Shown here one piece after another: positions 1 through 37,000 of a stretch of DNA of 64,000 nucleotides (within the stretch, counting starts at the first letter, position 1; every line of letters begins with the position of its first letter). Made by a program: the position numbers and the translations under genes. The notes below the pieces were generated by a model, which worked only from the letters and a program-made list of their open reading frames with translations, did no database searches and was not told the origin of the DNA. The DNA is taken from assembly GCA_009760855.2 (NCBI GenBank), contig WPIO01000068.1, positions 434,501 through 498,500 of the forward strand. Direction: 5' to 3'. This DNA is from Cristatella mucedo (lineage: Eukaryota > Bryozoa > Phylactolaemata > Cristatellidae).

Positions 1-322
1 TGATGAAACCGAATCATACAGCTTCAGAAGGCAGAAAGAAGTCCAGCAGAGCCAAACCCCCAAAGAAGTGTACAACAAAGCTCAGGGTTTGTACAGAGAA
101 GCCAGGCTTCCACAAAACCCAAACATACATTACGGTTCATGAAATGTCAACCGCAAGCAGCCGACGTTCGAAGAAAAGCCCTGAATACATGCTCACAGCA
201 AACAATGAAAGCACTACACTTGTTTCAAATGGTACAAATGGTGACAGAAGCACGCAGTCTCACAAAATGATGACAGGCGGATATGCATATGCACATGCAT
301 GTACTTGTAAAAGCAGACAGCT

Positions 323-392
323 AATGTAAAGCGCCTAGAAAGAGCCTGAGTTCGCTGAGGGCGCTTTATCAAGTGTATTATTATTACTATTA
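323..392 (+). mobile_element. F1 LINE tail fragment
   Basis: Only the terminal 70 bases are present, from AAAGCGCCTAGAAAGAG to the ATT array. Confidence 0.75.
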
Positions 393-479
393 GCTCAGCT
401 AGCAAGATTAGCAAAGACCAACCACTGATAAAATTAAGTTGGCAAAGCAAACAAGGGTAACACTAAGCAGTATCCTGCA

Positions 480-622
480 TTGCCATGTCGTGGTTTAGAT
501 TTACAAATCATTTGTATAGCGCCCCAAGCAAACTTAATCTCTATTCGTGCGCTTAATATTTGGTGCAGGGCTCGAGCCCACGACCTTCGCAGTCGTCATA
601 GGCATCTTTAACGAATATAATA
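480..622 (-). mobile_element. SINE-B copy (tRNA head plus F1-like tail)
   Basis: On the - strand a tRNA-like head with B-box GTGGGCTCGAGCCC is followed by the F1-like 3' end (GCGC...GGGGCGCTATACAAATG). Confidence 0.65.
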
Positions 623-676
623 ACAACAACAAATCAGGGACTTGTTCAGGATAAGCTTAGCATGCCACATGTATGC

Positions 677-2050
<1,374 letters not shown>

Positions 2051-2056
2051 GCTTAC

Positions 2057-2117
2057 TTGCGTGTTCCAATCTTGCTTTGCAGCTTCTGCAGCTCGTCAAA
2101 GGTCACCTGAGAGAAAT
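2057..2117 (-). CDS. RRP36: RRP36-like exon (ribosome biogenesis factor), partial gene
   Basis: Read on the - strand, acceptor TTTGCAG is followed by codons for DFSQVTFDELQKLQSKIGTR and donor GTAAGC. This resembles the conserved FEELLELQSQVGTK segment of RRP36, a nucleolar protein needed for early pre-rRNA cleavage and 18S rRNA production. The exon starts after a phase 1 junction and ends in phase 2. I found no exon for the later conserved RRP36 region (RDPRFDDLSG type) in 1-2056, so the rest probably lies left of the window. The match is short. Confidence 0.5.
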
Positions 2118-2584
2118 CTGCAAAGTACGAAGCATATGTATCAGCCACTGGGACAAGATAATGAGCAAAGGAGAGCCATGCATTACTGCAAAATGGCTTG
2201 AGAAAAAAGTCACAAACAAGAATTGCTGCCCAACAAGGTGACAGCACAGCAGCCTCAGGAGGCACGATGCATCACAATGCCGATGGCAGTCCTCACATTG
2301 CTCACCGGTCCAGACAAGATCACTGGCATTGGACGCATCTACCGGAAGTGTTTGCAAGCACGCACTTTTCTTCTCAGTGCACCCATGCAAGAACACGTGT
2401 TTATCACAATAGTAGTAATACTAATAAGACTTTTTTTGTCGCACCCCAGCACAAATAAATCTCTGTCTAGGACAAAATGTAAATTTAACTATCTGCAACG
2501 CCGGCAGAGCAGGTTCCCACAGCATCGTGTGGAGAGCATAGTACCCAGCAAAAGGAAACACTGCTGAACAGAAAATACCGTGCA

Positions 2585-2706
2585 TTCAATTTGTAAGATT
2601 ACTCCTTATATGGGCTATTTTAGAAGGCTTAACTATATTAGGGGGTTCAATTTGTAAGATTACTCCTTATATGGGCTATTTTAGAAGGCTTAACTAGATT
2701 AGGGGG
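2585..2706. repeat. 61-base tandem duplication
   Basis: The unit beginning TTCAATTTGTAAGATTACTC occurs at 2585-2645 and again at 2646-2706 with about one mismatch, so the duplication is recent. Confidence 0.95.
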
Positions 2707-2835
2707 ATCGACTGCCCTTGCTTGGTCTTAGCCTAGGGGCAAACATACGTGCACTTCACTGTCCGGGTCATGGGTTCGAGCACAGCAGGCAATTATTTAT
2801 TAGCCACTGCAAGCAGGAAAACTGCTGCTATGACC
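2707..2835 (+). mobile_element. SINE-A copy, diverged
   Basis: A tRNA-like head (TTAGCCTAGGGGCAA, B-box GGGTTCGAGCA) is followed by the SINE-A body remnant GCCACTGCAAGCAG. It directly follows the tandem duplication. Confidence 0.5.
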
Positions 2836-3384
2836 CTTTAACAGTAATATAAATGAGGCTGGTGTTGACCTCAGCAACAGAAGTTTGAGAAGAACTCCCA
2901 CAATCACAGGCCGGCAGTGGGTGACAGGCTGGCTGCCACAAAAGTCCAGGCAGCAACGTCTGCTGTGCTCGAAGTAAGTCAATAAACACAAAACAGTCTG
3001 TACAGAAACTCCAAGCCTGCAAGTGCACACTTGATTATTGATATGGTGGCTATGCAGCTACCCCAATGACAATCATGGCTTAACTAACCAACCATCTAAA
3101 ATTCAGTGTCAACTTGCTCGCAGTTCTACAAGCATAAACCAGCTCCCCACACATACACTGACTATCAAGACACATGCTACGAGCCAGGGATGGGGGGGGG
3201 GGGCTAGGGGCAGGCCAATGGTGAGTGCCGGTATGCCGAGAAAAGCCGCATGGCAACCGCGAGGGGGCAGGCAGAGCCATCAGCAAGGGTAGGACAGGGC
3301 TGCATCAACAGTCCCCCCACCTAGCAGATGGGGACATGGTGGTGAGCTAGGAAAGCGAACAAATCTGACTGACTGAATTCCAGT

Positions 3385-3857
3385 CATACCTTAACCTTAT
3401 TGCTTATGGGCTGCACGGCTTGGCACCTTCGTACCTAGCTGAACTGCTGCATCAGTTTCAGCCTGTTCGCACCCTCAGGTCCTGTGTGGACAATAAATTA
3501 GCTGTCCCATTCCTCCGCTTAAAGACAGTTGGCGGCAGAAGCTTTAGCTCTGCAGGTCCTAGACTGTGGAACTCGCTTCCACAATTCTTACGCAACGACA
3601 ACTACTCTCCTACTGCCGACTATGGCACATCTTTTTCAGCGGTCCTGAACTGCTACTTCTACGCTACTCACTACCTCAACTGCTCTCCTAACTCTGCTAT
3701 GCTTCCCACTTTCTCTTTGTTGCGTGAGACGAAGTCTGTTGGGTACCGAATGCGTACCGAAAGCCGCTTAGGCTGTGAGTGCGCTATACAAAACTCTCCT
3801 GCGTAACACCCACATGGTCTTTATGACTTTGTGGAGTTACTGACGGAGATACGTTAC
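3385..3857 (+). mobile_element. F2 LINE 3' fragment
   Basis: The + strand ORF 3420-3806 encodes the F2 C-terminus (APSYLAELLHQFQP, GPRLWNSLPQFLRND), followed by the F2 tail ending GACGGAGATACGTTACATTA. Its end touches the candidate donor of the - strand acidic exon. Confidence 0.85.
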
Positions 3858-3862
3858 ATTAC

Positions 3863-4173
3863 TTCCAACTCGAGCGTTGAAGCTCAACACTACTGGTGGA
3901 GCTAGGACGAAGCTCCATTGCATCGACAACTTCTTCGGCAAAAGCATCATTATTACCTTCTCTGGAGGGCGCTTCACCATCGTGCGGCAGATCGAGGTCT
4001 GCCTCGTCCTCTGCATCCAAGTTATTGTCGGACTCATCAGATTGGTCAGCACCGTCGTTTGACCTGCCGGTTGCGCTGTAGCCAGCACTACCGCTGGCGG
4101 CCTTTTGAACGGCAGCCGCGCTGAAGTCGCTGTCGGAATCAGAACCCGAATGGTTGCTGCCAAGGCTTAACAT
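3863..4173 (-). CDS. Acidic ORF, possible first exon of the RRP36-like gene
   Basis: The ORF starts at an ATG (4173-4171, - strand) with MLSLGSNHSGSDSDSDF and continues in Ser/Asp/Glu-rich sequence typical of nucleolar protein N-termini. It stays open for about 103 codons to a candidate donor GTAATG at 3862. Position and direction fit a first exon for the RRP36-like gene, divergent from the ABCB10-like gene. However, phase 2 at this donor does not match the phase 1 start of the 2057-2117 exon. Another exon, another donor or another gene is needed. Confidence 0.35.
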
Positions 4174-4863
4174 CGCTCCTAATAACAACACTGTAACCGC
4201 AGTTACCGAAACTCAGAGGCAGGCGTCGAGCTGACCACACGACAACCGTAGATCGACGTAGCAAACGCTAAAATATTGTTGGACAAAAATTACATGCTGA
4301 ATTAAAAATAGAGTTCTGTAATCGAATTCAGCGTAGAAGCATGTAAAACAGCCGACTTTTCAGGTAACGAGAATTGACCATAGCTAGTCCTACGTAGGCG
4401 TGTCCAGGGTTGCATATAGTAGCAGGTTAACACGCCGAAAAGTTTGAAGGCCGGTGGTCGCCACTACGCCACTACTGGAAAGGTTTTCAATGGAAACAGT
4501 TCGCAAACCATACAGACACAACGAAATTGCGCAATGAATGATAGCAGCTCAGCTTGCGTTACACTTACAGACAAGGTAACACCAGTGCACTCAATCAAAT
4601 GGGTGCCGCCATAGGACTCGACAACACCTACCCATGAGAGAAATGCAGCTGAACACATAGTCAGTTACGTAACTGAATACAGTCAGCCTTTGGTTAATTT
4701 TATTTTCAGATGGAATTTTGCGCAAGCCATCTGGCCTTCGTCAAACCGGGCTGAAATAATGTTTGTCCACTGTGTCCTTCACCTTGATGTCGCCCGGGTA
4801 TCGCCGGCTCATTTCGAGGCGTGCCTATGCGTAACTAGTGTCATAATCCCATTTAGTGGTGTG
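4174..4863. promoter_or_regulatory. Presumed bidirectional promoter region
   Basis: These 690 bases lie between two divergent candidate start codons and contain no repeat I recognise. I see no clear TATA box. The stretch becomes more GC-rich toward the ABCB10-like exon. The promoter role is inferred from position only. Confidence 0.35.
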
Positions 4864-27786
<22,923 letters not shown>

Positions 27787-28566
27787 GCTTGTCCGGCATC
27801 CATGGGCTGCAAATAGGAAAGCAGCCCTGCAACGTGGACCAGTGGAGCTAAGACTAACCAGAGTCTCATTGCAAGTCGATGTTGGACCAGGAAACAACTT
27901 GCATTGGCTCCAGTGCTTGGCGCCTTACTCACTCATACTTAGCGTCTGCGCCCCGACCTCTCTAACTCCAACAAGTTCCATATATTTTCTCTTTCTTTGT
28001 GTCATTTGTTGCTGGCCTTGTCTTCCAAGACGATTAGGATATTGCCATATCTACTTGGCGATTTATCGATTATAACAAGTTCTTGCAGCAAGCTGCTTTA
28101 TATGTGACAGGAGAAGCCAAGTTGATTTCAGTTGCTAAAGCTGTCGGACTTTTCTCTGCGGCTGGACTCTTAACCCTGCTGCTGTCCGACTGTGTGTAGC
28201 TGCTGAAATACACCTTTACTTTTTACATTTTCAGAAATGATCTGTTCCTGTTGGGCCGCGAACCATCAATGTGCTGCATTCCCAATAGTATTTACCTAGC
28301 AGTGAAGCTACTTGTTTTGATGCATAGCCATTGTACATGTGTAGTTGGTCCAATTTTTCACCTGACTGAGCACAGCGGTGGTACTCTGGTTAGCAATTGA
28401 CTCGATGTCGAGTTGTGATGCTGAAAAGTTGGCTGTTCTATTATCAATTATTGATATCAACAGGGCAGTTAGAACGGCAGTTTTAACGAATACAGCCAAT
28501 TCTAGAGCCTACTATGTGTTAGTAAGGTTAATGATGCAATGAGATTTAAAAAAGCATGAGTAAATC

Positions 28567-28572
28567 AATAAA
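28567..28572 (+). terminator. Candidate poly(A) signal of the ABCB10-like gene
   Basis: An AATAAA hexamer lies about 780 bases after the stop codon, in AT-rich sequence. I did not look exhaustively for nearer variant hexamers, so a shorter 3' UTR is possible. Confidence 0.4.
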
Positions 28573-28899
28573 AATATCTGATATGCTTGCAATATACTGT
28601 CTTTAAGGCCAGAGCTTAGATCTCTGCTCCATACACACGGCTGTCGGGTCCAGAATGGTTCGAAAGATCTCCATAATAGTAAAGGCTTTTATATTCCTGA
28701 CCATAGATTACGATCTTTTTACTAGACACGAAACTGCTATACTGAGCTTCACATGCTTATCAATAATACAGAAGCCCACTCAGTGATATCGTGCTAGCAG
28801 ATGACTACAGTTTGTATCCAGTAATTAGCTTGACCTATCGACCTTGAATTCGCCCTTGATCTGCCGTAAGCTTTGCTGATATGCAATATCGGACCGACA

Positions 28900-29017
28900 T
28901 CAAGGTGAATGCATTTGATGACCAAAGTCGAGGGCTCGAGCCCCGTGGCACATGTGAAGTGCCTGAATAGAGATTAAGTTCTCTTAGTGTGCTATACAAA
29001 TGGATTATTATTATTAA
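28900..29017 (+). mobile_element. SINE-B copy, head truncated
   Basis: B-box GAGGGCTCGAGCCC, then GAAGTGCCTGAATAGAGATT and a short ATT array. Confidence 0.75.
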
Positions 29018-29204
29018 GCGACGGTGCTTGGCACTTAGTTGGGCTTCATCGAATCGGCAGGAAGTAGATATAGTGTCCTAATGAGTTGCTGGCAGCTTGT
29101 CCTGGTGAAAAGCCCCTCTCTCTCAACTCTTGCTTGAGCGTCCTGCTCTTAGTCGGGCTATCCAAGCCGTCTCTGTAGAATTGCCTGCCAGAACAATGAG
29201 CTGG

Positions 29205-29342
29205 TTTGGTCCGGCAGTTAAGGTGCTTGCCCCAACCAAGGTCTGGCTGAGGTCGTGGGCTCGAGCCCCGAGGCGTATGTGAAGCGCCTGAATTGTGATT
29301 AAGTTCTCTTAGGGCGCTATACAAATGAATTATAATAATAAT
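29205..29342 (+). mobile_element. SINE-B copy
   Basis: Very similar to the 18300-18453 copy, from GAGCTGGTTTGGTCCGGCAG to an ATA/ATT array. Confidence 0.82.
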
Positions 29343-29429
29343 TAGTGACGGTTCGCATGCAGACCAGCCACATTAGCAGGAATTTGAAGTCCCCTGTGAA
29401 TCACAACCCCCAGCATTAGCATAAGCAGC

Positions 29430-30150
29430 ATATTTTGACACAGATCCTGGAAACAATTACTGTAATTGTTGTGCAGCCGCAATTCTTTGTCATCTATTCG
29501 GGCTTGCTTAGACAGGATGCTGCATCTAAATCGGTCCCTGCATTTGTGACATCCTGTCTCGACTTCTGTAACTCATTGCTTGGTGGTTTGACGACATGTG
29601 CAATTATGCGTTTACAGTTGGTGCAAAATAGCAGCTAAGCTTACGGATCGTGAGCGAGGTCGCAGTTGCCACAGCACTCCTGCCGACATGCACTTGGCTC
29701 CAAATCAAGCAGTGCGTCGACTTCAAGTTCTGTCGCTCACTTTTAGGTCCCTTCATTCTCTGGCTCCAGCCTACCTATTAAACCTACTCCCCCATCTGAC
29801 TAGGCGTCGTACCAGCCTAGAACTCTCTCCCGACTGACGTCACGACATCCCTTGACTTGAGATTTAAAAAGAAGTTAAAAAACGCACCTTTTATCGCAGT
29901 ATTTAGTGGGTTCGTGTGATTTGTCTTATCTGTGCTTATGCAGGCTGACACCGCATTCTGCCACAAACCATATTTGCATGCTGACCCTGTACAAATCATT
30001 TCTAAGCATGTTATGACTTGAAATTGTGGGTGCTACCACCACTAACCAAACGATCATGTTTTCTTTACAGCCCATCGAAAGTACTTGGAAAAACTTAAGT
30101 CACCTGACGATGATATAAAAATGTATTATTATCATTATTATTCTTATTAC
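29430..30150 (+). mobile_element. F1-like LINE relic
   Basis: Two + strand ORFs (29435-29638, 29598-29837) show FVTSCLDFCNSLLGGL and QVLSLTFRSLHSLAPAYLLN, the F1 C-terminal region, followed by a decayed tail and ATT array near 30125-30150. Confidence 0.8.
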
Positions 30151-30880
30151 CGTGAATGGCACACGAGTTTGAGATTTAGCCCATAGCCCACTGAGTCAAG
30201 AACCGGGCCAAGATCTGCATGTTGCCTTCTTTCATACGCTTTGACCGGAAACTGATTCTCCGAGGATCGAGTTGGCCTTTCAAAGGCATCGTCAGTTTAT
30301 CACCATCGTCATTTTATTGACAGTCTGTCTGCCGGTGTGTCAGCGATTCGCGCTAGTCCACAGCCAGAGCACCCAGCAGGGACTGGGCGTGGCTAAACGC
30401 CCATCGTTGGGTGGGGGACTTCTCCACTCGCAGTGAATTTCTTGCACGAAGCTTCATTTTGGTTGCCCCGTCGCTCCATTTTACGACAGCAGAGCCACGG
30501 TTAACATTCAGATATCGCTTCGCGGGTCTCTTAGTAGTGCTAACGACTAGATTAGTTATTCATTACGTGTATCGCTTCGCCCATGCCCTCAGACTCTCTT
30601 CTATTTCCATGTAAATCTCTAATTGGAACCTCGATTACTCGATTTCTTAAGGACGTATACACTAAAATAATAAATCCCGGTCGCCATATTTGTAGGAATA
30701 TTTGGCATGCCGCGGTATTAAATCCCTGCAGCCCTTGTGCTCCTGTGATTAGAGCTGTTTCCGATGTCGAATGAGAACCGGCCTTCGGGATGGAGGTGTC
30801 GGGGGAGGGGCACGAGCACCTCAGCAGCCGGGGCTCTCTCCGGATTGAGGGCCCTGGCAAGATCGGGCTCAGCGAAACGG
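30151..30880. other. No recognised gene
   Basis: Mixed composition, short ORFs only and no repeat recognised. Confidence 0.4.
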
Positions 30881-30884
30881 GTCT

Positions 30885-31062
30885 TGGCCCAGGGGTAAGG
30901 TGTTAGCACTTCCCGACTCAGAACGTGGGTTTGAGTCCTGCAGTAGGTCTATTTATTGCACACTGCGAGTGGTAGTGATAGTCGTTGTAGCTCCTCTCCT
31001 GCTATGTACGTGAGTCTGTTTAATCAGCTTATGAGTCTGTTTAATCAACTAACCTCTACCTT
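30885..31062 (+). mobile_element. SINE-A copy
   Basis: Head TTGGCCCAGGGGTAAGGTG with B-box GTGGGTTTGAGTCC. The end GTCTGTTTAATCAGCTTATGA is partly duplicated. Confidence 0.7.
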
Positions 31063-31394
31063 TTACTTAGTTTAAAAGTTTAGACTTAAAACTTTTTGGA
31101 CGCCCCTACCCTCACTCACCGTTGAGTGAGCAAGACAACCTTCATCTAATTTTGGCACTAGATGCGACAGAGACGCCTGTAAAGCAGAATGAGAGCAGGT
31201 GAGAAGAATGCAGATAGAATGCAGAGGAGAATGAGAGCCAGTTGAAGAGACTGAGAGTGATATTGGCATAGAGGATTCGCGCCTGCAAATCGTGCCTATG
31301 TATGAGTGCTCGTGGGCGTGTGAGCCGTATCTCGCCTTAAGAGAACAGAATAATTTTTTGAGGCACTGTACATACGCTGGAAAGGACACATTTC

Positions 31395-31960
31395 AATTGG
31401 TTAATGAGTATGTGTGCAGTTTCAGCATACATAAGCAAACAGGACAATTCACACGGACATAGCAAATGCATCGAGGAACAAGTGCATGTTTACCATCTTT
31501 TTTAAATTTTGTCAAGTCAAGAGCAGTATCGTGACATCAGCTTACAGTAAGTTTCATAGTTCAGAAGTGAATGTACTTAAGGCAGGCGCAGAATCCATAG
31601 GATTTGTAACTGGTTAGAGGCACAGCTAATCAACTTGAGTCGAAAAAGAGGTGGTACCATAAGAAGATTGATTAGGAAATATATATACAAATTTACCGAA
31701 AGTCTTTCCTATATACTTAGTCTGTATTGCATAGCTGTAGTGTGGCACTTTCTTATTCTCGAGAAAATATTAACGGGAGTGGTCAGATTGGTTCGCAAAG
31801 ACTTGTGAGTGGTGCAATGCACTGAAACCGTGGAGTCGGGTGCGGGTAGCCAAACTCGAGGCTGCTAGCGGTCAAATGCACCGACATTCATGTGGACTAT
31901 CATAGCAACAGTCAGGTCCGCTGATTGATAGACTGTCTGGGGAACTTCAGGTTGATCAAA
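31395..31960 (-). mobile_element. F1-like LINE relic
   Basis: Antisense F1 C-terminal and 3' UTR words (GGACAATTCACACGGACATA, TTTTGTCAAGTCAAGAG) with heavy decay. Confidence 0.5.
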
Positions 31961-31999
31961 AACGTTAGTCATTCGACTTATATTGTAGGCTATACATTA

Positions 32000-33050
32000 G
32001 ATCTCTTGATCGCAAGGGAGTCTGCCCAATAACATTGCTGTATGCCACTAACCACTTCGGATCATTGCTCAATCTCGTCCACTGTTCCTGTTCCGTAGTA
32101 CAAGCAGGGCAACATAGAGATTCTCTTGCGACAAAAATTAAAAACACTAATGCTGAGACTTTTCTAAAATCTGTTTGTAATGCAGGTCTAGTTGATCTGC
32201 ATCCAGACTCAGCTGACAACCTCGATACCCTCACTGGTGCAGTAACCTCAAAAGATTTAAAGTTCGCTCGACGAACAAACTTTCCTAGAGTCTGTCCGCG
32301 TTTATAATCATAGAGATTCCATTTGAATCGCTCAGAAACTCCACAAGATACGCAGTATAAAGTGCAGGCTTGAATATGAGCTTTATTAAGTTTAGGTCTA
32401 ACGCCGATCTAACCAGTTTCAAAGATTCCATCCATATCGACTCCCGGAAGCTTAGAAAAGCCTGGGCTTTTCTTTTTACTTGAAAACAGCGGGCCAGCTA
32501 AAACAAATTTACAAGACAGCGAATTATTTGCTTGAAAACTCGTAAAAAGGCAGCCTCACTATCCGGATACTAACTGCCAGGTCGAAAAGTCTTCTGCAAG
32601 TCTTTGCTGTAAAGTTGTACATATTCTTACCTTGATTAAGTCGCTCCCAACTAAAGCAGGTGTTGTCTCGTTAGCTGTAACCTCCTTTTACACATTTCCC
32701 AAACTTTCTGCATTCATTGGTTTGCTTAATTAAGACGTGTAAAGAGAGGTCATCTAGTGATCGTACACCATCCACTCTTTGGTCTTCACCGATGGATAAA
32801 CTGCATCAACACATAACTCTGCTTTGTAATGCATCTCAGGATAAAGAGGTGGTGCCAAAGTCTTACAAATAGGCCATTGTTCAACCAATACTTATAAACG
32901 TGGAATTAGGTTCAAAGTCTTCAAAAACGTCGCCCAGTTGACCTCTTCCCAATTTGTCGACAATACCCGGAAAGATTGTGGCTACGCCGCTTACCGATTG
33001 CATTAACAGAAGGAATTGTCAGATGAACTTCAGTGCTGAATAAAGTTACA
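32000..33050 (+). mobile_element. F2-like LINE relic (endonuclease-RT linker)
   Basis: The ORF 32035-32307 has NAGLVDLHPDSADNLDTLTG, matching the F2 segment LGADLLDLYSESTGSLDTLA. Further right, broken frames match the F2 AIVKPIL and LSKILKKIVA region. Confidence 0.6.
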
Positions 33051-33479
33051 CCTTTTGACTGAAACTATTTCCTCCGTGTGACCAAAGGTATCCTGAGTAG
33101 AACGACGATATTAATTTCACTGGCGTGGTTCCGGTATATCTATAAATTGCGCTCGATGATATTTTTCAAGATATCGTACTTGAACGATCGAGAGAAACGG
33201 TCTGGCAGACGAGGCACAGGCGCGGTTCGAATCGTGCTTGCCCTCTCGTGTTAAGGGCGTGTTGCTATTTAGTCACGTATCATCCAGCAGGCTTGTCACC
33301 GTGGAGTTCTACAAGGGTATTTGTAGTTTGGTTCGCACATCATAGAGCCAGCCAATGAACAACGCCAACAGTTTATTGCACAAGGCACGGAGCCGAAGGA
33401 CGCACGGCTCCCTTCGCCCCCTCTCTTCCACTCGACTCTCTACTCCTCCACTGCTCCAGTCCACCATCTGTCCACCAGC

Positions 33480-33740
33480 GTGTTACCGGCCTGTGTCCAT
33501 GCCACATCACAGGCGGACCACAGCTGTGCACTGGCCGACCCTGATGGTGAATCCGCCATCTGGCCACCGGCGGGTTACCGGCCTGTGTCCATGCCACATC
33601 ACAGGCTCATCAGAGGAGCCGGCATACACTCGAACTACAGTCCTCTCGAAAAATGATTCGACCCCATGGAGTGGGCTATCACGTCTATATAAGCTGAAGG
33701 CAGCCGTGGTATTTGTCATGAAGACAGCCCGTGGTATTTG
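33480..33740. repeat. Short direct duplications
   Basis: A 35-base segment containing TTACCGGCCTGTGTCCATGC occurs at about 33482 and 33573. CCGTGGTATTTGTCAT repeats at about 33704 and 33728. Confidence 0.85.
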
Positions 33741-33819
33741 TCATTTATACCAACGGAATCTGCTGCCGCGACTGGTAAACTGAATTTTTGCCTTGCAGAC
33801 ATTTGATCCTGAATGTCGA

Positions 33820-34035
33820 CCGGTTCCTGGAAAATCACGATAAAATCGAACCCCTTCTCATAGGCCTCTCTAAGCGTGCAAATGGACTAAGAGACTTGGC
33901 TCTTTTAATTGGCGATGCTGTAGTGCGACCGACTTCGTATGTTAGGAATTTAGACGTCCACTTCGGTAACTGCTTGATTTTTAAAGTTTCAGTAAGACGA
34001 CAGCTTCAGCCTTCACAGTTGGCTATCACATTAAC
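33820..34035 (+). mobile_element. F2 LINE fragment (after the RT YADD region)
   Basis: The + strand encodes FLENHDKIEPLLIG and LALLIGDAVVRPTSYVRNLD, matching the F2 NFLKLNDDKTELLLMG region. It is in the opposite direction to the adjacent long F2 copy. Confidence 0.7.
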
Positions 34036-34082
34036 TATCCATTGCAAGTTATCACGCGATATCCATGTCCCAAGACTAGGTA

Positions 34083-37000
34083 TGTATCTCCGTCTGTAAC
34101 TCCATAAAGCCATAAAGACTATGTGGATGTTACTCAGGAGAGTTTTGTATAGCGCACTCACAACCTAAGCGGCTTTCGGTACGCATTCGGTACCCAACAG
34201 ACTTCGTCACACGCAACACAGAGAAAGTGGGAAGCATAGCATAGTCAGGAGAGCAGTTGAGGTAGTGAGTAGCATAGAAGTAGCAGCTCAGGACCGCAGA
34301 AAAGGATGAGCCATAGTCGGCAGTAGAAGAGTAGGTGTCGTTGCGTAAGAATTGTGGAAGCGAGTTCCACAGTCTAGGACCTGCAGAGCTAAAGCTTCTG
34401 TCGCCAATGGTCTTTGAGCGGAGGAATAGAACAGCTAATTAATTGTCCACACAGGACCTGAGGGCGCGAAGAGGCTGAAACTGGAGCAGCAGTTCAGCTG
34501 GGTAGGAAGGAGCCAAGCCGTGGCGGGCCTTGAAGGTCAGCGTAAGAACTTTGCTCTGTATTCGTTGCTCAACCGGCATCCATCCTAGCTCTTTTAGCAA
34601 AGGAGACACGTGGTCAAACCTCTAGGACTTGAAGACCAGCCTGGCAGCCATATTCATAGTCAGCTGCAGTGGCCTAGTGGCTTTCTTCGGTAGCCCAGCC
34701 AAAAGGGAATTGCAATAATCAAGCCGAGACAGAACTAAAGAGCTAGTTAAATATTTTGCAAGCCACTGTGGAAGACAGCTCCTAATCTTGGATAGGGATT
34801 TGACGTGATGGCTAGCTGTAGAAGCAGCCTTCTGAATGAAGCTTTTATAAGGTAGCTGTCGAAAACGACACCTAAATGGCGAGCTCATGGTGATGGTCGC
34901 ACAACAGCATCACCTATTAGAAGAGCAAAGCCTTTTAATCCGGCCACACGCTTAGGGTGTCCCATGAGCAGCAGTTCGGTTTTATCGTCATTTAGTTTCA
35001 AAAAGTTTTCCGACATCCAGTATCGAATGTCGGCGAGGCAGGCATTTAGTTTCTCAGTTGCTGCAGCAGATTCCGCCGGTTTTAATGGCAAATACAGCTG
35101 AGTATCGTCAGTATAAAATGGATATCCTATTCCATGTGCCTTAATCACTTTTCCCAGAGGTTGAGTATAGATTGAGAACAGTAAAAGACCGAGTACAGAC
35201 CCTTGAGGGACTCCACAGGTGACCATTCTCGTGTGTGAAACCTGACCCCCCATACGACACGGATTTAGCACGATCAGACAAGTACGATTTAAACCACGCC
35301 AGTGCTTTGTCTGCCAGACCGATCGTTGTTCTCAATCGTTTAAGTAGAACATCGTGATCAATGGTGTCGAAGGCAGCAGACAGATCTAGCACAGCTAGGA
35401 CAGTGAAATTCCCGTCATCGTTGCCACGTAGAATATTATTGTTAACACGGTGGAGAGCAGCTTCAGTGGAGTGCTGCCTCTTCAACCCTGATTGAAATGT
35501 TTCTGACATTTCATTCTTTTCAATATGTTCAACCAGCTGCTTAGCAACTATTTTTTTAAGAATCTTTGACAAGAAAGGAATAAGTGAAACTGGGCGATAA
35601 TTTGCAAGGACCTCTGTGTTTAATCCAGGCTTTTTAAGTATGGGTTTAACGATTGCCGATTTCAAGGACTTGGGGAAAAACCCTCTTCCCAAAGAAGCAT
35701 TCAAAATCTCGGTTATGGCAGGGCTACGTTGGTTTGCCAGTGAAGACAACAGAAAAGATGGTATAGGGTCTTCACGAGACGAGCTCTTTTTGCTAGACCT
35801 TATTAAGGTAGCCACATCGCATGCAGAAAGCTCGGAAAACTTTTTAAGGAAGGTCGCAGGTTGTGATACCGCAATTGCTTTAGTCGGATTTTATAGAGGC
35901 ACGAATGTGCACAATTTTTTCAGTAAAGAAGACTGAAAATGTTTCGGCTGAGCCCTCAATATCTGGGGAGTCAGACCTCTCAGCATTGGCCAGTAAATGG
36001 TTTACTGTCTTATAAATCTGTTTAGGGTCCGACTGGCTGGAATTCAGCTTTTGAGTGAAAAAAGAAGCCCTGGCTTTTTCGAGATTCCGGGTGTAAAATC
36101 GAAGGAAGTCTTTGAAGTTGACTAGATCCGCATCAGATCCCGATTTCTTGAAACGATGTTCAAGCCTGCGCTTAACTCGGAGCATCTTTTTTAAATTTTT
36201 TTGAAAATTGAAAGGAATCTCCATGACTTTGTAAACGGATAGAATGAACAGGAGCATGCTTGTCAAGAGCACTCCTAAGTGCCATGTTCATTGCTTCAGC
36301 GAGGGTATCGAGGCTGCCGGTCGATTCTGAATACAGATCAAGAAGATCTGCACCCAAACAGATTTCAAGCACAACTTGTCTATGTCAATGCTTTGTAAGT
36401 TACGTCGCTTGACAAGTTTGACATTACCCTGTACGTACAAGGGAGCAGGAACAGTAAACGAGACCGAAAATGATCTGATAGGGTCAGTGGGCACATCAAA
36501 ACCTCACTGGGGAGCACATCCTTGGTGATCACGAGATCTAGAATATGGCCACCGAAGTGGGTGGTGTGATTAACGTCTTGGACCAAACCAAAATTCTTCA
36601 GACAGTCAAGAAAAGAGCGGAAATAGCTGTTGATAAGGTTGTCAACGTCAGTATTGAAGTCTCCAGCAATCAGTAATGGCCTGTCACACACAAATATTTT
36701 AGCGAGGAACTCTGAAAACTCTTCTATAAACAAGTTTAGACAGCCAGAAGGAGGCCGGTATATCACAACAGTGAGAGGCACTGTCTTTGCTGAAGACCTG
36801 ATTGCAACCGATTCAAACAATGGCCCATGCGAAAAACTGCACATCTTATAGCCAAACGATTCGCGAACAACAATTGCAACCTCGCCACCCACCTTGTCAG
36901 AACGCATGGACTGATAGATTGAGAACCCGGGTTGAGTGGTCTCAGATATGCAGCTACTGGAACAAGGCGTCTTCCAATTTCGGTAAGCAGAAATGCATCT

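Noticed and set aside
4690-4863. Extension of ABCB10-like exon 1 upstream to 4690
   Set aside because: The frame is open, but the added residues do not resemble a presequence. The ATG at 4864 gives a better Arg/Ala-rich start.
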